A stretch of 64,000 nt of DNA from Todiramphus chloris collaris (GCA_025345505.1 JANVCC010000030.1:12687059-12751058); one strand, 5' to 3'; numbered from the stretch's first letter, positions 22,480 through 36,000 are shown. Program-made: numbers and translations. The notes: generated by a model not told the origin, from the letters alone.

Positions 22480-25400
22480 GATGTCATGTTTCATCTACCT
22501 CATGCACAAGTGTCCACAGCTCCCAGGGGAGAAGGTCACTGTAGGGAGCTCTGTGAAGCCAGAGGTACAGGGAGTGAGTAGAGAGGGTTCCCCCATCACT
22601 TGACCGGTGAAGTACCATGGTCCCAAGTGGAGCACCTCAATGCCTTTCTTTCTCGCCTGCAAAGGTGCTGCCTTGTCCCTCCTGGACATGCATGTGGCCA
22701 ATGAGGCTGAGCAAGGTGGTGGGTGGTGCTGTGACATGGCTCACTCTCCGCATTCTTGGTCTCTGCGGGGTCAATGAGCAGTGCTGAGCTGATACAAAGC
22801 AGATATAAAGCTGATTTTCATTAGGGAGCAGTCTCAGAGGAGCACTGGGTCTCACCACGGGGCCCCGCTCACACCCAGCAGGGCTGCAGTGCCAAGGGAC
22901 AGATGGCATCTCCCCACCGTTGCCCCATAGCACACAGGCAGAGCTGGCCCAGATCCCCCTGGGATGAGATGACAGTGGCAATGGACTAAGAGCCCACGTG
23001 CAGGACCGTGCCACCCCTCGCGTAGGACATCCCTGCTACAGAGGGATCTGGAAGCTCCCCAGCATGTCCCACCTGGCCACAGTTCCCCACTTCACCTCCC
23101 TGGCCTCGAGTTTCCTGAGTGCCGGACTCTCCCCCCGCCACCCTCCTCGGCACGGCTGGGGCCTTGCAGCTACAACCAGGAAACTATAAAACTTTACAGA
23201 GTGCGGCTGGAGAGAAACAGGAATTGCTGCAGTGACTGCCAGAAGGGCCAGCATTAGATTCACAAGATTTTCCAGGGCTTCGACTCGCCAGGAAGGGATT
23301 TATCCACCTAGGAGGAGCTGTAAAAACTAAAATTAAATTCTTCATCTCAGAAAGGGAGGGGTGAGAGAAAGAAGAAAACACTTGACCTTCCCCCCAGATG
23401 CTCTGCTGGAGGCCAGGTATGGGGGCGGGGATAAGTGGGACACCCACAGCTGCACCTGCTGAGTCCCTGGCTGAAGGGGCCCTGGCACCCCAGCATTCCC
23501 TGCCCCTCATACTGTGCGTGGGTGCTGCTCATCCCCTGGGCTGTGCCTGGCACTCCTCCAGCCTGGCCCTTGCCTTCAAGGCATCAGCTGAGGATCTATG
23601 TGGGTGCCAAAGGGGAGGGTTGGGGTCAGTGTTCCCTCCCCAGTCTCTGTCGCTGTTCCCCATGTATCCATCCCATGTGTTGCCAGCGAGGAAGGGGCTG
23701 GACACATGGGCGCAGTTTAGGACCCCAGTAAGAGGAGGGAATGGATGTTCCTGTCAGCCCAGCCTGAACACATCCCAGCAGCTCAGTGGGGGGTGTTTTC
23801 CATGGTGTTTGGGGAGCCTAGTATGCAGTTAGGAGGAAAAAAACCACACAGGCTTTAGGGACCTGCAGCATGATCCTGGGTAACCATTGCAGGGGTCAAA
23901 GCAATACCTGCCTGGGTCAGGAGCTGCTGCTTTCTGATGGGGTGCAGCTGATTTAGGGACCACACATGGCCCCCAGCTCTGGGCCAACTGAGCTACGGCA
24001 ACGTCCCCTGCCCTGCGCTGTGGCCAAGGGGACCAGATACAGCTCCCTGCCAAAGAAAACCAGGTTCTCTCCTTCTCCAGGGCCACCAGATCTCAGCCCA
24101 GGGGTACTTTGGAGCTCAGGTTGCCCAGGCAGTTAGTGCAGTCCCAGGTGCACCTCTCTGCCCTCTCCTCTGCACCGGTGTGGGTGGGCAGGTCCTTCCT
24201 CTGCACCCTGCTCCTCCCCATCCCACCAGGCTCCTGCAGAGGTGGCAGGCAGGGGCACACCAGGGTTACCCAGTCACAGGCCTGCTGAACCAGCCCCAGC
24301 ACCCACAGGCTGCTGGGGCAACACCTCCTGCATTCCTCTACCCCTCCTCGCAGGGTTTTCCCCAATATAAAGGTACGTACAAATGCTTTTAGCAAAAGCC
24401 CACGTTGCTGCTGGCTTCGGGGGCTGTCTCCCGCATCAGGAGAACCAGGATGGCCGGTACAACATCCCAGCCAGCACGCAGCAGGAAGGGCTGTGCTGTG
24501 ACAGGCTCTTTTTAGGAATACAACGCTTGTGAGGTGATAAATCTTACATCGCCCGCTCTCTTTGCAACAAGCCGAATTCCCAGCGAGCAGCAAGGGAAAG
24601 CAACTGACCAAGACCAAGAAGAGCCAGGCTGCTCCTCTTGATGCGTGGAGACAAAGATCTAACAATGCTCACTTGGAAATCTCAGGAAAGTTGTGCCAGA
24701 GGACACAAAGGCTGTCCAGGCCAAACCAAAGCTGCAGCATCATCGTCACTGTCTCCTGAGGTGAGCCAGGCTGTGCCGGGGCCCCAGCAGCTCCATCTGC
24801 ACAGCCACTTGAGGGGAGCATGACATGCCAGCAGTTTGTTTTGTACTCACACTTCAGACTGGAAAAGCCAAGGAAACAGTGCAGATGAGAAATTTATGTG
24901 CAGATCCCATCAGCTGAGCGCCTGGCTGCTGGCAGCTCTGTGTCGCGGGTGTCCTGCCTCGCCGGGACGTCCAGGTGCCTCTTTGCAGATGGGCTTTGAG
25001 CTGCTTTTCCTTTCATTTCGAATTTTTTGCCTGCAACAGATCTTACAACGAGCGCATGGAAAGACTGCTGCAAAAGTATGTACTGGGGAATGCTCTTTTG
25101 TCGCTTATTCTGGTTTTCTTTCTATTTTTTGCCTGTTAGTGCCAGTACAGGGTCTTAAAATAACCGGCTACTTTAAACCGTGTTCCTTTGTTCCCCGGCT
25201 GAGCACTTCTGGATGCCAGCTGGAGAGGGAGGGAGGTGAAGTGTCAGGGCCCTGCAAAGAGTTTTAAAGGAGGTTTGTGGTGATGAGGACAGCGTGTCAC
25301 ACCCCAAGTCCTTCTAGCTGCCCTCTCCCTCACTGCCAGGAGGGCCCCGTGCCATGGGTTTTCCCAGGGAAGCACTGAGTTTGCAGGTTCTCAGCTAGCT

Positions 25401-28280
25401 CCCACGCCACCACCCAAACCTCATCCAGGCTCCAAGTGGGCACCCACGGGTCTGCACCATGGCTTTGCAGCCTGTCAGCGGGTCCCCCGGCCCCACCACA
25501 CCCCACAGGGAACCTGCCCGCAGAGCTGCCCCTTTCCCACCCTTGCGCTGTCCGCTTTGCAACAAACTTTTTAAACCATGACGGCTCCCGAGCACTGGAG
25601 GGAAGAGTGGCGACAGAGGCCGCGCAACTCCCTTGACCTCAGTTAGTGTGGGAAAGGGCTATGGCAAAACTGGTTAGGAACTGGGAGCTGGCCCTGGGGG
25701 AAGCAACGGCTAAGCCTGGGCTTATCCCTCCTGAGCTGAGTGCCAGGGCAGTGGATGCAAATCCTGGCCAGGCCGAGTGCTGCCTGGCACCTCTCCCAGG
25801 GTGTTTGCACCCTTGGACACCCCAGGAATGCAGCGTGGCGGGGAGAGGGGATCCCTGCAGCTGAGGGAATCGCAGCTGGCTGGGGAGCTGCCAGCGGGCT
25901 GGACTCCACCGCCTGCTGCGCACCAGGGCTGGGTCGGAGCCTGGCTTGGAAGTGCTACATTGGAGGCTTGTGCCATGCCTGGGCACGTCCTCACTTTGTT
26001 TATTCCTTCGGCTTATTATTTTGTTTAACTATTTATTCCTGGCTGCCTTTTTCTCACGGTGGCTATGTTTATTTAGCACGGCCAGCCTGGAGCCCGCTGG
26101 GCTCAGGCACTGCTGCTGGGCAGAGCCATAACCCCAGCACAGCAAGCGCAGCGATGGGAGCCCCATGCTGAGGTTTTCCTGAGTGTCTGGAAGGGTGTTT
26201 GCAAAGGGTGGGATGGTGTTTTAAAGGGTTGGTGTGCAGAGGACAACCATGTACGGAAGGGTGGTCACAGGTGCTGGTGCTGTTGGTGTTGCCAGCACTC
26301 AGCCACACCAAAGGGCTCTGGCACCCGCATGCCTTTCCACCGACCCAGCCCTGCGGGGCCGGGACAGCTGTGCCACATGGAGAAAGCCTGGGCAGGAAGG
26401 AGATGAGTTTGGAAAGCGGGAGACTCTCCCACAAAGTGATGCCACCCCCTAGACATCAGTGATGCTCGCAAGGGTCCCCATCCCCAGCACTCCCCCAAGG
26501 CCCTGGCTGGTCCCAGAGGTGTCCCCCTGCAGTCCAGGGTGAGGTGGAGATGCCAACACGCTGTCAGGTCTCCTCCCAGCCCTGGCTTGGCTGTCCATTC
26601 CCAGGCCCACTGCGGTGTCTGTCCCCCATGGTGGCAGCCCCTGAGGACCCAAAATGCTGGGTTCTCTCGACGCTGAGGATGCGGCTGTGGCTGGGGGCCG
26701 GGGAGCCATGGCAACCCAGCAAGGATGGGGGTTGCCATGGCAACGGGAGGCACAGCATCCGGAGATGGTTTTGGGCGAGAGAAGCTCCAGGTGGGGTGAG
26801 AGGCAGTACCAGGGTACACCCAAGGCTGGGGAATGTCAAAACCTTGGGTTGGGCTCTGGGAAAGCCCCCCCCTGCTCTGAAGGCTGTCCCTAGCCCACAG
26901 TGAAAGGAAGGGGAGGGCAGGTGGGGATGCTGGGGTCCAGGCCCTGTGCTTGGCCATGCCACAACCCTACTGTGCCTACTGCCACCGTCACCTCCAGGGA
27001 CTCCCTGGAAGCCCCAGTGTGACCTGGTGCCAGTGCCTACATGCTTGGTCCAGGGAAATGACTAGCTCTTCAGCACACAGTGTTAAGTGAGGCCTCTTGG
27101 CTTTTTGCAGCTAGGGTAATCTGCTGAACGTCTCTATGTGCTTCAGATACAAGCATGTATCCCAAATATTACCCTACTTGGGGGTCACTACCCCACACTT
27201 GGGAACGGCTCTGTAGGGTCAGGCTGGGGTGCATGACAGGATTCAGCCCCTAAATTCTCCATGTTTGGAGAGCATCTGCTCCCTATGACTAAGGTGGGCA
27301 CCAGGCTGCCCCCAGCTCAGAGCTCGGCATGCACAAAGTCCGTGTGCCAGCATTTCAGCTGCAACACCCTAAAATATCACTAATGTGGCCAGGCCGCTAA
27401 TTGCCTGGTCAGCAAAAGTGCCCGAGAGTACAGTGGACTGGGTGAGGACCCCACCATGGACCACCACCGATTGACATCCCTGCCTTGGCTCCCCCAGCCC
27501 CATGGCCACCCACTCAGGAGCACACCTCACCATGCTCCATCCTGCTGTGTCCCATCCTGCAGCAGGGCTGGGAGGCAGGGAGGGGAAGGGGGCAATGGGA
27601 GGTGGTGGGAGGAAACAGACCTCCCAGCTGGGAAGCACGCAGGAGAGTGACATTTACCAGACACCGATGCTGCTTTTGATAAAGAGTGAGGGCAGTTTGC
27701 TGCCCGCAGGCACCCACATTTCCCACACCTCCCAGCAGCTGGGGCCAAGTCTCATCCCCTGGCCCTGCAGCCTTTGCCTCCCACCCACTGGTGCTGTCCT
27801 GGCAGAGCCAGAGCTGCACAAGGCTGACTGCCTCCTTTCCCTTTTGGACCTGATGGGCTACAGGGGAAAAGGGCACAAACAATGAAGTTTTACCTATTTA
27901 TTTATTTTTCATACAACATTTGTCATCTTCTGATGAGAAAGGGTTAATACAGAGGTGGACAGTGTCACCTGGACAGCATCAGCACAGTTGCAACATGTAC
28001 CCCGCAGCAGATGAACAGGGCCGGCTCTGCAAACACGCAAAACTCGTTATTTTTTACCCAAGGGCTCACCCCCCAGTGCAGGAATCAACCCAGGAGCCAG
28101 GTTTCCAGCCATCCTTCCTCTTCACGCTGCCTCCCAGGGCTCCCGTGCCTGGCAGGCTGGGCCCTTTCCCCCCGCAGAAATGGTGCCTGAGCTCTTCTGT
28201 AAGCGCAAGCCAGCAACCAGGGCTGGCAGGCACTTGCAGCGATTCCACCCTGAAGCTTGTGGCTGGGCTTTAGATCCTAA
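22480..28280. other. Non-coding DNA with one AT-richer island
   Basis: No gene seen. The segment 25010-25200 is AT-richer and non-repetitive (CTTACAACGAGCGCATGGAA at 25043, TCTTAAAATAACCGGCTAC at 25153) and is another enhancer candidate. The remainder is GC-rich, including G-rich sequence at 26690-26890. Confidence 0.45.
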
Positions 28281-28284
28281 GCCT

Positions 28285-28750
28285 GCTTCAAACTTTGCAC
28301 TGGGAGAAGTGATTTGTCTGCAAATGTTATGTGGTTAAAATAAATGCAGAGAATTTTAATCCTGGGAATTTGGAAAGTAGGAGATTTAAAATAACAAAAC
28401 CCTTTCATATGGCACTTAATCCGAAATTAGCTGGGTTTTATGTTTTACGGCAGTAGCTGATCATTCCTCGGCCACCTCCGGCTCGGCGTGGGAAGGGGGG
28501 GTTCTCCCTAGATTCCTGGAGCAGGAGGCGGTGGGGGCTGCAGGATGGGCTCTCCCAGCCACACCGTGCCGCACTGTGCCAGGGCGGTGCCAGAGCAGTG
28601 ACGGCACTCTTTTTTTGTTGACATGGAATGGATCTCCCACAGCTACTTAAGGTTTTAATTGCCCTGTGATTAAAGTTTTCATTACTAAGCAATTAGCACC
28701 TGAAATTTTAAGTGCTGAAGTGTTTAACTGCATCCTGAAGCTGCCAGAGG
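28285..28750. promoter_or_regulatory. Pair of AT-rich blocks 4 kb upstream of EPHB3
   Basis: Two AT-rich stretches (28285-28465 and 28615-28750) flank a GC-rich spacer. The second is dense in homeodomain-type words: TTTTAATTGCCCTGTGATTA at 28652, then AAGCAATTAGCACC. It lies about 4 kb before the promoter, a plausible enhancer position. Confidence 0.35.
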
Positions 28751-28759
28751 TGAGGGGTA

Positions 28760-31700
28760 GTGGATGTGGGTGGGACAGGAGAGGGTTTTTGAAGTGGGGA
28801 CTAGGAGTGGCAGGAGGTGGCTGCTTCACCAGGGCCCAGCCAGGCTGGCATGCGTGCTGTCGGCCGCCCTGATCCTGCTGCCAGTGCCAAGTGCCCGGCA
28901 GCATGGGGAGGAGTGCCCGGAGGGGCAAGAGCCCAGGGAGCCTGGGAAGGAGACAGGCTGGAGCCGTCACTGACCTGGCGGGAAATGCGCCAGCGGGGCG
29001 AGCTGGCACATGGCGGCACTCCCTGTCCTGGGAAAGGGATGACAGGGGCCCACAGGGCCACCCTTGTGCCAGGGGTGGCACAGGAGACCCCCAGAAGCCA
29101 CACAGCTATGCTGGATGCCTACTCAGGTGCTGCATCGCTGGGTATTGCCTTTTGGACAAGGGATGTGGAGATGTCACCTGATGCCACAACAGCCCTGCTA
29201 CGGTGGAACCCAGCCCAGAAACAGGGGGAATCCCCCTACTTCAGATTCCTGCATCCCCAGCACAGCCACACTCCTGGTGAGCAGTCAACAGAGGCCTCTT
29301 GCAGGGTTCTTTTTCTCCCATCCTCTGGGTGCCACACACATGCCCGTATCTATCTTGTGGTGATGCACACAGGTCTGTCTGCCTGGTGAGGAATGCACTC
29401 CCTTCTGTTTGTTTTTAAACTCTTGTTGGGTAATTTCATTTGAAGCCCCTTAGATCTTCTGAGAAAACAGGAATAATTGTTCCCTAATCACCTTCCCCTT
29501 ATTAAGTTGCAGCCAAGGTTGCCACATGCAGACGAGGTGAGGGGTGGTGGCTGGGCGCAGAGGGCAGGGTGCATGAGTGCACCCATGTGCATGGCTGTGG
29601 GCTGACACACACCATAGACGTACCAGTGTGATGTGGACCCATCGCTGAAGCATGCTGGGGCTATGTTTAGAAACAGGGAGTGAAAGTCAAGCTTGCTGCA
29701 GAGGAATGGGGTCTCTGGGTGAGAAACTTCTCATGGAGAGAGGGCTGGGCTGGGAAGTTAGTCTGATGAACAGCCATGGCTGCTGCTACTTTTCAAAGGC
29801 TTTCCTTTCATCTCTTTTCAGCAGGTCCTGCTGTCCTGCCACTCCCCATCTGTGTGGGAATGCTTCCTTGGGACACCACGGGCACCGCAGTTTTGCTGTG
29901 CAGGCTGGAGGGCTGTTGTAAGGCAAAGCATTGCTAACTCAGGTCACTGCTGCAGACATGCTCCCCTGCATACCCCACAGCCCTGTGTTTCACCTCTCAG
30001 CCCATCCCTGCCCATGTCATGCTCACATGGTCCCTTTTGCAGCGATGTCCATCTCCAGCCATCACCCAGGGTGCCAGGAAGGCATTGGTGGAGGGGACCG
30101 GGGCTGGGTGCCTGTGTGCAGAGACATTGCTGGGACAGGAGATGACCATTTTTCTACAGGCGTGTGTGTCCACCAGCCATGACATCATGCCAGGGGCTGC
30201 AGCAGCACCAAGTCCTTGCACAGGCAGATTGGTTGGATTTACAGAGCTGGCCCCTGCCAGCAAACAATACACAGGTACCACAGTTAATTCCTTTTGTGCA
30301 GGTTCTGGAGCCTGGCCAGTGCTGCTACGCAGGCTGCGACACCCAAGCAGAGACCCAGGGCTTCCTGGCCAGCTACCTGCACCGCTGGTGGCTGGGTCCC
30401 CAAATCCTCAGCCCCTAACTGGGACCATGTTGATGCGCCCGCCTGCACCGGGGGAGCATGAGGCCCCAGGGAGAGTCCGGGGCTGGCAGCACCAGCCCAG
30501 CAGGAGCAAGTGGGGGCTCATTAATTACAGCGTGGGGATAGAGGCGATTATGGAGCATCCTCCCCCTGCCCGTGCCCCCCCGCTCCCTGCTCCAGTTTCT
30601 CATCCTTTTCTGAAATAAATTCCTTTCGGGCTGAAATTTGCCAGGCATGGCTTGGCTCCAAGGGGAATTCTTGAGGAAAGTTTAAGTAAAATTGGTTCAG
30701 CCATTTTTGAGTTATTCAAGTGTGAATAAGCAATTTCCCCATGTGCTCCGTTCAGAAATTTTGTGCTTGGGTAACTCAGACCTCTGGAATCGCAGAATAA
30801 ATGAGGTTTCTGCATCTCGCTAAGCCGGCAGGCTCTGGTACCGTGTCTCCGGTAGGGAGGATTTCCCAGGAGTAGCTTCACGGGGAGACAGCAATTCTTC
30901 CCACACTGAGTCTGGCCCTTGGTTAAGTTTCTCAGCATCTCCATCAGCCCCCAATGCTCTGCTTCCCCACTGGCACAGCATCGTACCGCAGCACGCATGT
31001 TAACGGTGCCGGCTTCATCACTCACTTCTCTGTTGCTCATTTCTTTGACTGACAGCTCATCCAAACCAAGAGCCTCCACTTCTGTACTCAAACTTTGTTA
31101 TTTTTTACCAGGGCAACTCCCTTTTTGCTGCTTTGCTCTCTAATCGCTTCCTCTGACCTGGAGAGTGCAACGCCCCACTTGCTGCTTCTCCTGTCCCTTG
31201 CAGAGATTTATCACAGTCATATGTCATGTCCCATCTTAAATTAGCACACTGGCTCTCTTGAGCACAGCTTTTCCCTTTGGGATCTGTGCCCAGTGGTGCT
31301 GGGGCACTGTGTCAGCCACTGGGGCACGGCATCCTGGCTCCCTGCAGCTCCCAGCGGATGACAGCATTCCTACAATAGGAATCGGATATATCCAAATTTT
31401 CGGCATCCCAGGAAGAGCCCAGACCCAGACTGATCTCACTAGCCAGGGCTTGGGGAGCCAAATCCTTCTGGGACAAGGAAGTAAAGTGCTCACCCATGAC
31501 CCCAGTGGGTTTGTACAGCAGAAGGAGGAGGCAATTCAGTCACACTCTGCATCCATCTGCACAGCAGAGTCCAACCATGCCCAGCTCTGATAACCTGCTG
31601 AAGTCTCACTCCTGACAGGAGCCACAGAGAAGGTGACTGAGAGTGTGGCCCCATGGCTGCTCCCCTGCACCAGCACAGGGCTGCGGCTGCACGGTGAGGG

Positions 31701-32200
31701 AGTTTCTGGGGCAGGTTTCTGGGGCGGGGAGCGTTGCTGCAAGGTGCTGCTTGCAGATGGCTGGTGGTGTGGTGGGGGCAGCCCAGATGGCTGTGCCTCA
31801 GGGACAGTGCTGCCCAGGGTGATGCACCCAGCCATGCACCCCAGACTTGCTGGAGCTCACAGCCACCCTAGGGACCAGGGACACCAACGTGCCCCAAAAT
31901 TAGGGACTCAGTGGATTCTGCTAAGCTGAAGTCCAGTCTCCCCAAGCATCCAAGGAGGAGTCTTGCAGTGCAGCACAAAGGACTGGGACCAGTCACAACC
32001 CATGTCCCATGCCCTACACTGAGGGGATGTATCTGTCCTGAAGGATATGGCAGTGCTGGCTCCAGCCACAGGGACACTGTTTGTGTGTGTGTGCGCACCA
32101 TCCTGAAGGAGAAGAGTCTGTCCTACGCAGGGCCCCATCACTGCAGGGGTGCAGGGTGGTCTCTACGGTGTCAGCCTGGCCAGGATCCCAGAGCTCAGCC
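28760..32200. other. EPHB3 proximal upstream DNA
   Basis: GC-rich overall with no gene. A less GC-rich part at 30595-31240 holds varied sequence with isolated CpGs and could be regulatory. Open frames here lack family motifs. Confidence 0.45.
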
Positions 32201-32219
32201 CTGTCACCACGGTAGGAAT

Positions 32220-32390
32220 CATGGTGTAATGGGTATGGGATGAAGCAAAGCAGGATGTGATGTGATGAGTGGAGTGAGATGGACTAGGACAAGATGGTGT
32301 GAGATGGGATGGCACAGGATGGGCTGCATGAGATGGTGGGCTGGGATGGGGCAGGATGGGACTGTAGAGGATGGAAGGGCAATGGGTGAC
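32220..32390 (+). repeat. Degenerate GGATG-type minisatellite before the promoter
   Basis: Repeated, imperfect GGGATGG, GAGATGG and GATGTGATG words over about 170 bp, ending about 140 bp before the CpG island. It looks like a decayed short tandem repeat. Confidence 0.6.
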
Positions 32391-32610
32391 ACAGGTAAAC
32401 CAGGCTGACAGTGGTGGGGCGCAGAGGAGGCCCATGAGCCTGTCAACACACACCCCAACTGGCTCACGCACCCCTCCGCACCCGGTGGGGGGCAGGGCAG
32501 AGGGGGCCTGGGGCTGAGGGGCAGGCTGGGAGCGCGGCCCCTTTAAGAGCCCAGTTCCGCGGGCGGCCGCTGGGTGGGGCGCGCTCCCCGCCCTGCGCTT
32601 CCCGCGCCGG

Positions 32611-32777
32611 GGGGCGGGGCCACCGGGGGCGCGCCGGGCAGCGCCCGCCCCCTCCAATTCATCTTTCCGCGGAGGCTCCTCCCCCCGTCCCACCGCTGCC
32701 CAATGGGTGCCGCGCTCGACGTCGCCAGGGGCGCCGGGTTGCCAGGGGCGGGGTGATTGGCGGGCGAGCCCCGCCCC
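32611..32777 (+). promoter_or_regulatory. EPHB3: EPHB3 core promoter: three CCAAT and three GC boxes
   Basis: CCAAT at 32654-32658, CCAAT at 32700-32704 and its reverse ATTGG at 32756-32760 are spaced 46 and 56 bp apart. GC boxes are GGGGCGGGGC at 32611-32620, GGGGCGGGG at 32745-32753 and CCCCGCCCC at 32769-32777. The pattern fits NF-Y plus Sp/KLF control of a TATA-less start. Binding is inferred from motif and position only. Confidence 0.6.
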
Positions 32778-32904
32778 GCGCGGCTCAGCGGCGGCAGCAG
32801 CGGCGGCGGCGCCAGAGCGCGAGCGTGGCGCGGCGGCGAGAGGAGCCGCGCGTGGCGCCGAGCTCGGGACTGCCCGGCGGGGCTGCCCGCACCGCCCCCC
32901 CGCC

Positions 32905-33001
32905 ATGGCCGCCGCCCGCCCGGGGGCCCACCCGCCGCCGCCGCTGCTGCTCCCACTTCTGCTGCTTCTGCTGCTCCCCGGTGGCCGCCGCGCTCTGGAG
33001 G
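32905..33001 (+). CDS. EPHB3: EPHB3 exon 1, coding part (signal peptide)
   Basis: Encodes residues 1-32 and the first base of codon 33. It is a classic secretory signal: a short Ala/Arg/Pro N-terminus, then a leucine-rich core (L14-L24 broken only by P17), then a PGGRRALE cleavage region. The ATG sits in a good Kozak context (CGCC before it, G after). No other ATG lies between the GC-rich promoter near 32780 and this one, so the start is clear. The donor is GTGAGT at 33002. Confidence 0.92.
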
Positions 33002-36000
33002 GTGAGTACCGGGCGGGAGTACCCGCCCGCCGTACCGGGGCCCGGGCTGCCGCTCACGCACCTTCCAGGGTGTCCCCGGCCCACGGGGCCTCGTCGATAT
33101 CCGCCCTCGGCTCGGCTTGTCGTGCCGCGGACGCCCGGCTGTCGCCGCCGACGCAGCGCGCTTCAACCCCGCTTCTAGCGCTTAGCCGCCCTCAGTAGGT
33201 TTCAGAGTCAACGCCCCGTGGAACCGAGCCCGGTGCGGCCAAGGCGCGGCGGCCGCGGCCGGCGGCTGCTGGCAGGGAGCGGCGCCTCGTTGCATACTCG
33301 GTTCACGTTCCGAGGCTTTTCGCCGCGACCGAGAGGGATGGAAAATTAATATTTCTTCCAGTGGAAGCTCGCGGCGTGCCAGAACTGGTGGAGCCGCCGG
33401 AGGAGTGTCCGTGTGCCGTGTCCGGCTTCATCCTTTTCCCCGGCGGGGTTCGCCGCGCCCGCCGCCTTAACCCCCGTGGCTCCGGCGTGGGGCCGCCGGA
33501 GTGAGTGGCCACGCGTGCCGCATCCATCCCCGAGCGGGGCCGCGCTCCGCGGCGGGGGAGAGACAGCGGCGAGGACGGTAGCGCTCTCGTGGAGTTGGAC
33601 GTAAAAGGAGGGTTAATGGTCCTCACTGTTGGAGGGTCAGTCCCGGTCCGCCGCTACTTCCCTCCCCAGACACACACACGCTGTCTTGGATCGAGAAAAG
33701 CGACTCCCGGTCCTGTAGAGCGACCGAGGGTCCCGGGGCTGGTCGCACAGGGGAGGAGGAGGTGGGGGTCCGGACGGGTTTTTGTCTCGGCACAAAGTGT
33801 GCGCGGCTCCGGCGGGGAGCGCCGGGGGCGGCGACGCTCCGGTGTCCGGTAACCGAACCCGCTGCCGGAGAAGCGGGAGGGGGTTGGGGAAGGGCGAAAC
33901 CTCGGTCGGAGAGGGGCTGCCCGGACGGGGGGCGGTGGGGCTGGATTGTTCTGTGCTCGGAGGCAGTTTTGTGCTCGCTCTGCCGCTGCCGTCGCCCCGC
34001 GGTGCGGAGTTTGGTCTGCGGAACCGGGGGTGACCGTGGGCAAGAGCCCTTCCCCGACGCGGTTTGTTGGGGGGACACGTTTTCTCTGGCTTTGGGCTTC
34101 GTAGAAAGTTTGGGGGGGGGGGTGCTTGTTGTTCGTATTTATTTTCGTTCTGTCTCCCTGCGAGTATTTTTTTTGTATCTTTAAAGGGGAAGAAATTTTA
34201 TAATTTTTTTTTTTTTTAATTATTCTTCTTCGTACGCCGTAGGAAACGAGAGCTGTGGGCCTGCTGGGTCCGGGAGCTCCGGGCTGAGCGGGAGCCCCGC
34301 GGCAGGAGGGGCAGGGAGAAGCTCGCTCGCCTGCACCCAGCCCTCTTGGGATGGAGGCTTCGGAGCACCTACCTGGAGACTGCCGCGCTGGGCAGAGCCC
34401 TGAGCAGCCCTGCCCGCTGGAGAGGTGCAGGGCAATGAAGTTGTGGGCAGGGAGGCTGCGGGCAGCCCCTCGCAACCTGCTTCCTATCAGCGGTTTGGGA
34501 ACTGGGGAAGAAAAGCCGGTGCGGGGGCTGGCAGCAGCTGTGCATCGCCTGGGGTCTGTCCCGCTGGTGCCCGGCGAGGCAGGGAGCCCCCCGGCCTCTC
34601 CCCCGCCGCTGTCTGGGGATGGAGCAGGGTGAAGAGACGGATGGAGAGAAAATAAACAGCTCCAGCTGAGGGCTCGCTGGGTTTTCTCAGCTTCCTGAGA
34701 GTGCAGAGGGATCAGGGGCTGAACACGCTGCCCGAGGAGGTCAGGGCCCAGCTGGGTGCCAGCCTGATGGGACTTCTTCAGGCAGGCTGGCAGCCGCCCA
34801 GCATTTTTGGGGCTGGCCCCGATTCCCCATGGATTTTCTTTTTATTTTTCTTTCCCCTTCACTCTTGTCTGAGCTGCAGGGAAAGTTGCGTCTGGGCCAG
34901 GAGAGGTTTCTGCCTTGCCCAGCGTTGGGAAGCCTTGGCTCGCGTTGGGGTCAGCCAGCTCCCGCGCTTCTGCTGCACTGGGCATTTCTGACCGCTCGCA
35001 ACACTGCTTCCTGATGGGGACCGGCGCGTTCGAGCGGTTACTGTAAATCTAGTGCACGCATTAGTTTGGATATTTTAGTGCTGATCGTAAATCTGGCGTG
35101 GCCATAAATCTGCACACACGTCCTGCAGATGATAACGGCAGCGAACGGTCCTCGGACCTGGCTGCATTGTCATCCCCTCCGAGGGGACGACAAGCTGGGC
35201 TTGTGGCCGGTGGCCGGCTGGGAGGGCAGGGGGCTGTGGGGCCGGCCGGCGCTGCCTGTTCCCAGGGGGATAGTGGGGAGTTGGGTTTCTTTACAAGGCC
35301 CCACGGGGGTGGAGGGGAAAAGCCGTGCTCGGCAGCAGCTCAGTGAGGGCTTTGTGCTGCCGAGGAGAAAATGGTTTCTCTCCAGATCCTGTAAGTGCGC
35401 TGGGTCTGTTTGAAGTCACAATGTGTTTTTCTTCTCCGGTTCAGCAGTCCCCGGGCCGGCTGCAGAAGGAATGCTCTATCCGGGGGCAACAGCGGATCCT
35501 TTCTCCAGCACAGGGGTTGGAGCTGAGGAGTTTGTCCTGGCGTGGCTGTGGGAGCCGAGGCCCCGCTGAAATAGCACGGGGGAATTGTGCTGTGTTCAAG
35601 GACCTTGCTGACGATCCGAGGATAAAACCCCAGGCTTCAAAACACCCTGGCCCGAGGGAGCGTGGACGGCCTCAGGCTCAATCTGCCCATCACCCCAGGG
35701 GTGTGGGTGGGCAGGAACTGGGACCTGCTCTTCTGGGGAGCCACTCTCCCAGGCAGCTCCTGCCCTGAGCAACCTCTCTGGCCATGGGACTCTGTTTAAA
35801 GCTGGGGATTCCCACATGCTCCCCCACGAGCCCCCATGGAGAGGCACCGCGCTGCTGTGCGTAGACCCAAGCCAACTTGGGCTCTAGTGAAATACAAAGA
35901 CTCCCCTGAAACAGGAGGATTTCTAGGGGGGGATTTTCCCCATTGGCAGCTCCCAGACCCCGGACGGGAGTTATGCAGGGTGACCGTGCTCCTCTCTGCA

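Larger units (their letters stand above)
32530..33960. promoter_or_regulatory. EPHB3: CpG island covering the EPHB3 promoter and exon 1
   Basis: CpG dinucleotides and G+C rise sharply here compared with both sides. The island spans the likely transcription start (about 32780-32830, inferred), the short 5' UTR with GCGGCGGC repeats, exon 1 and the first 950 bp of intron 1. No TATA box is seen at a suitable place, as is usual for CpG-island promoters. Confidence 0.85.

Noticed and set aside
32707-32904. Possible N-terminal extension of EPHB3, since the frame stays open upstream of the ATG
   Set aside because: There is no in-frame ATG upstream, only GTG-type codons. The ATG at 32905 starts a proper signal peptide in a good Kozak context.
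33654-34475. A 273-codon - strand frame at the end of the CpG island
   Set aside because: Proline-, arginine- and serine-rich low-complexity translation with a lysine run from a poly-T tract. It looks like an artefact of CpG-island composition.
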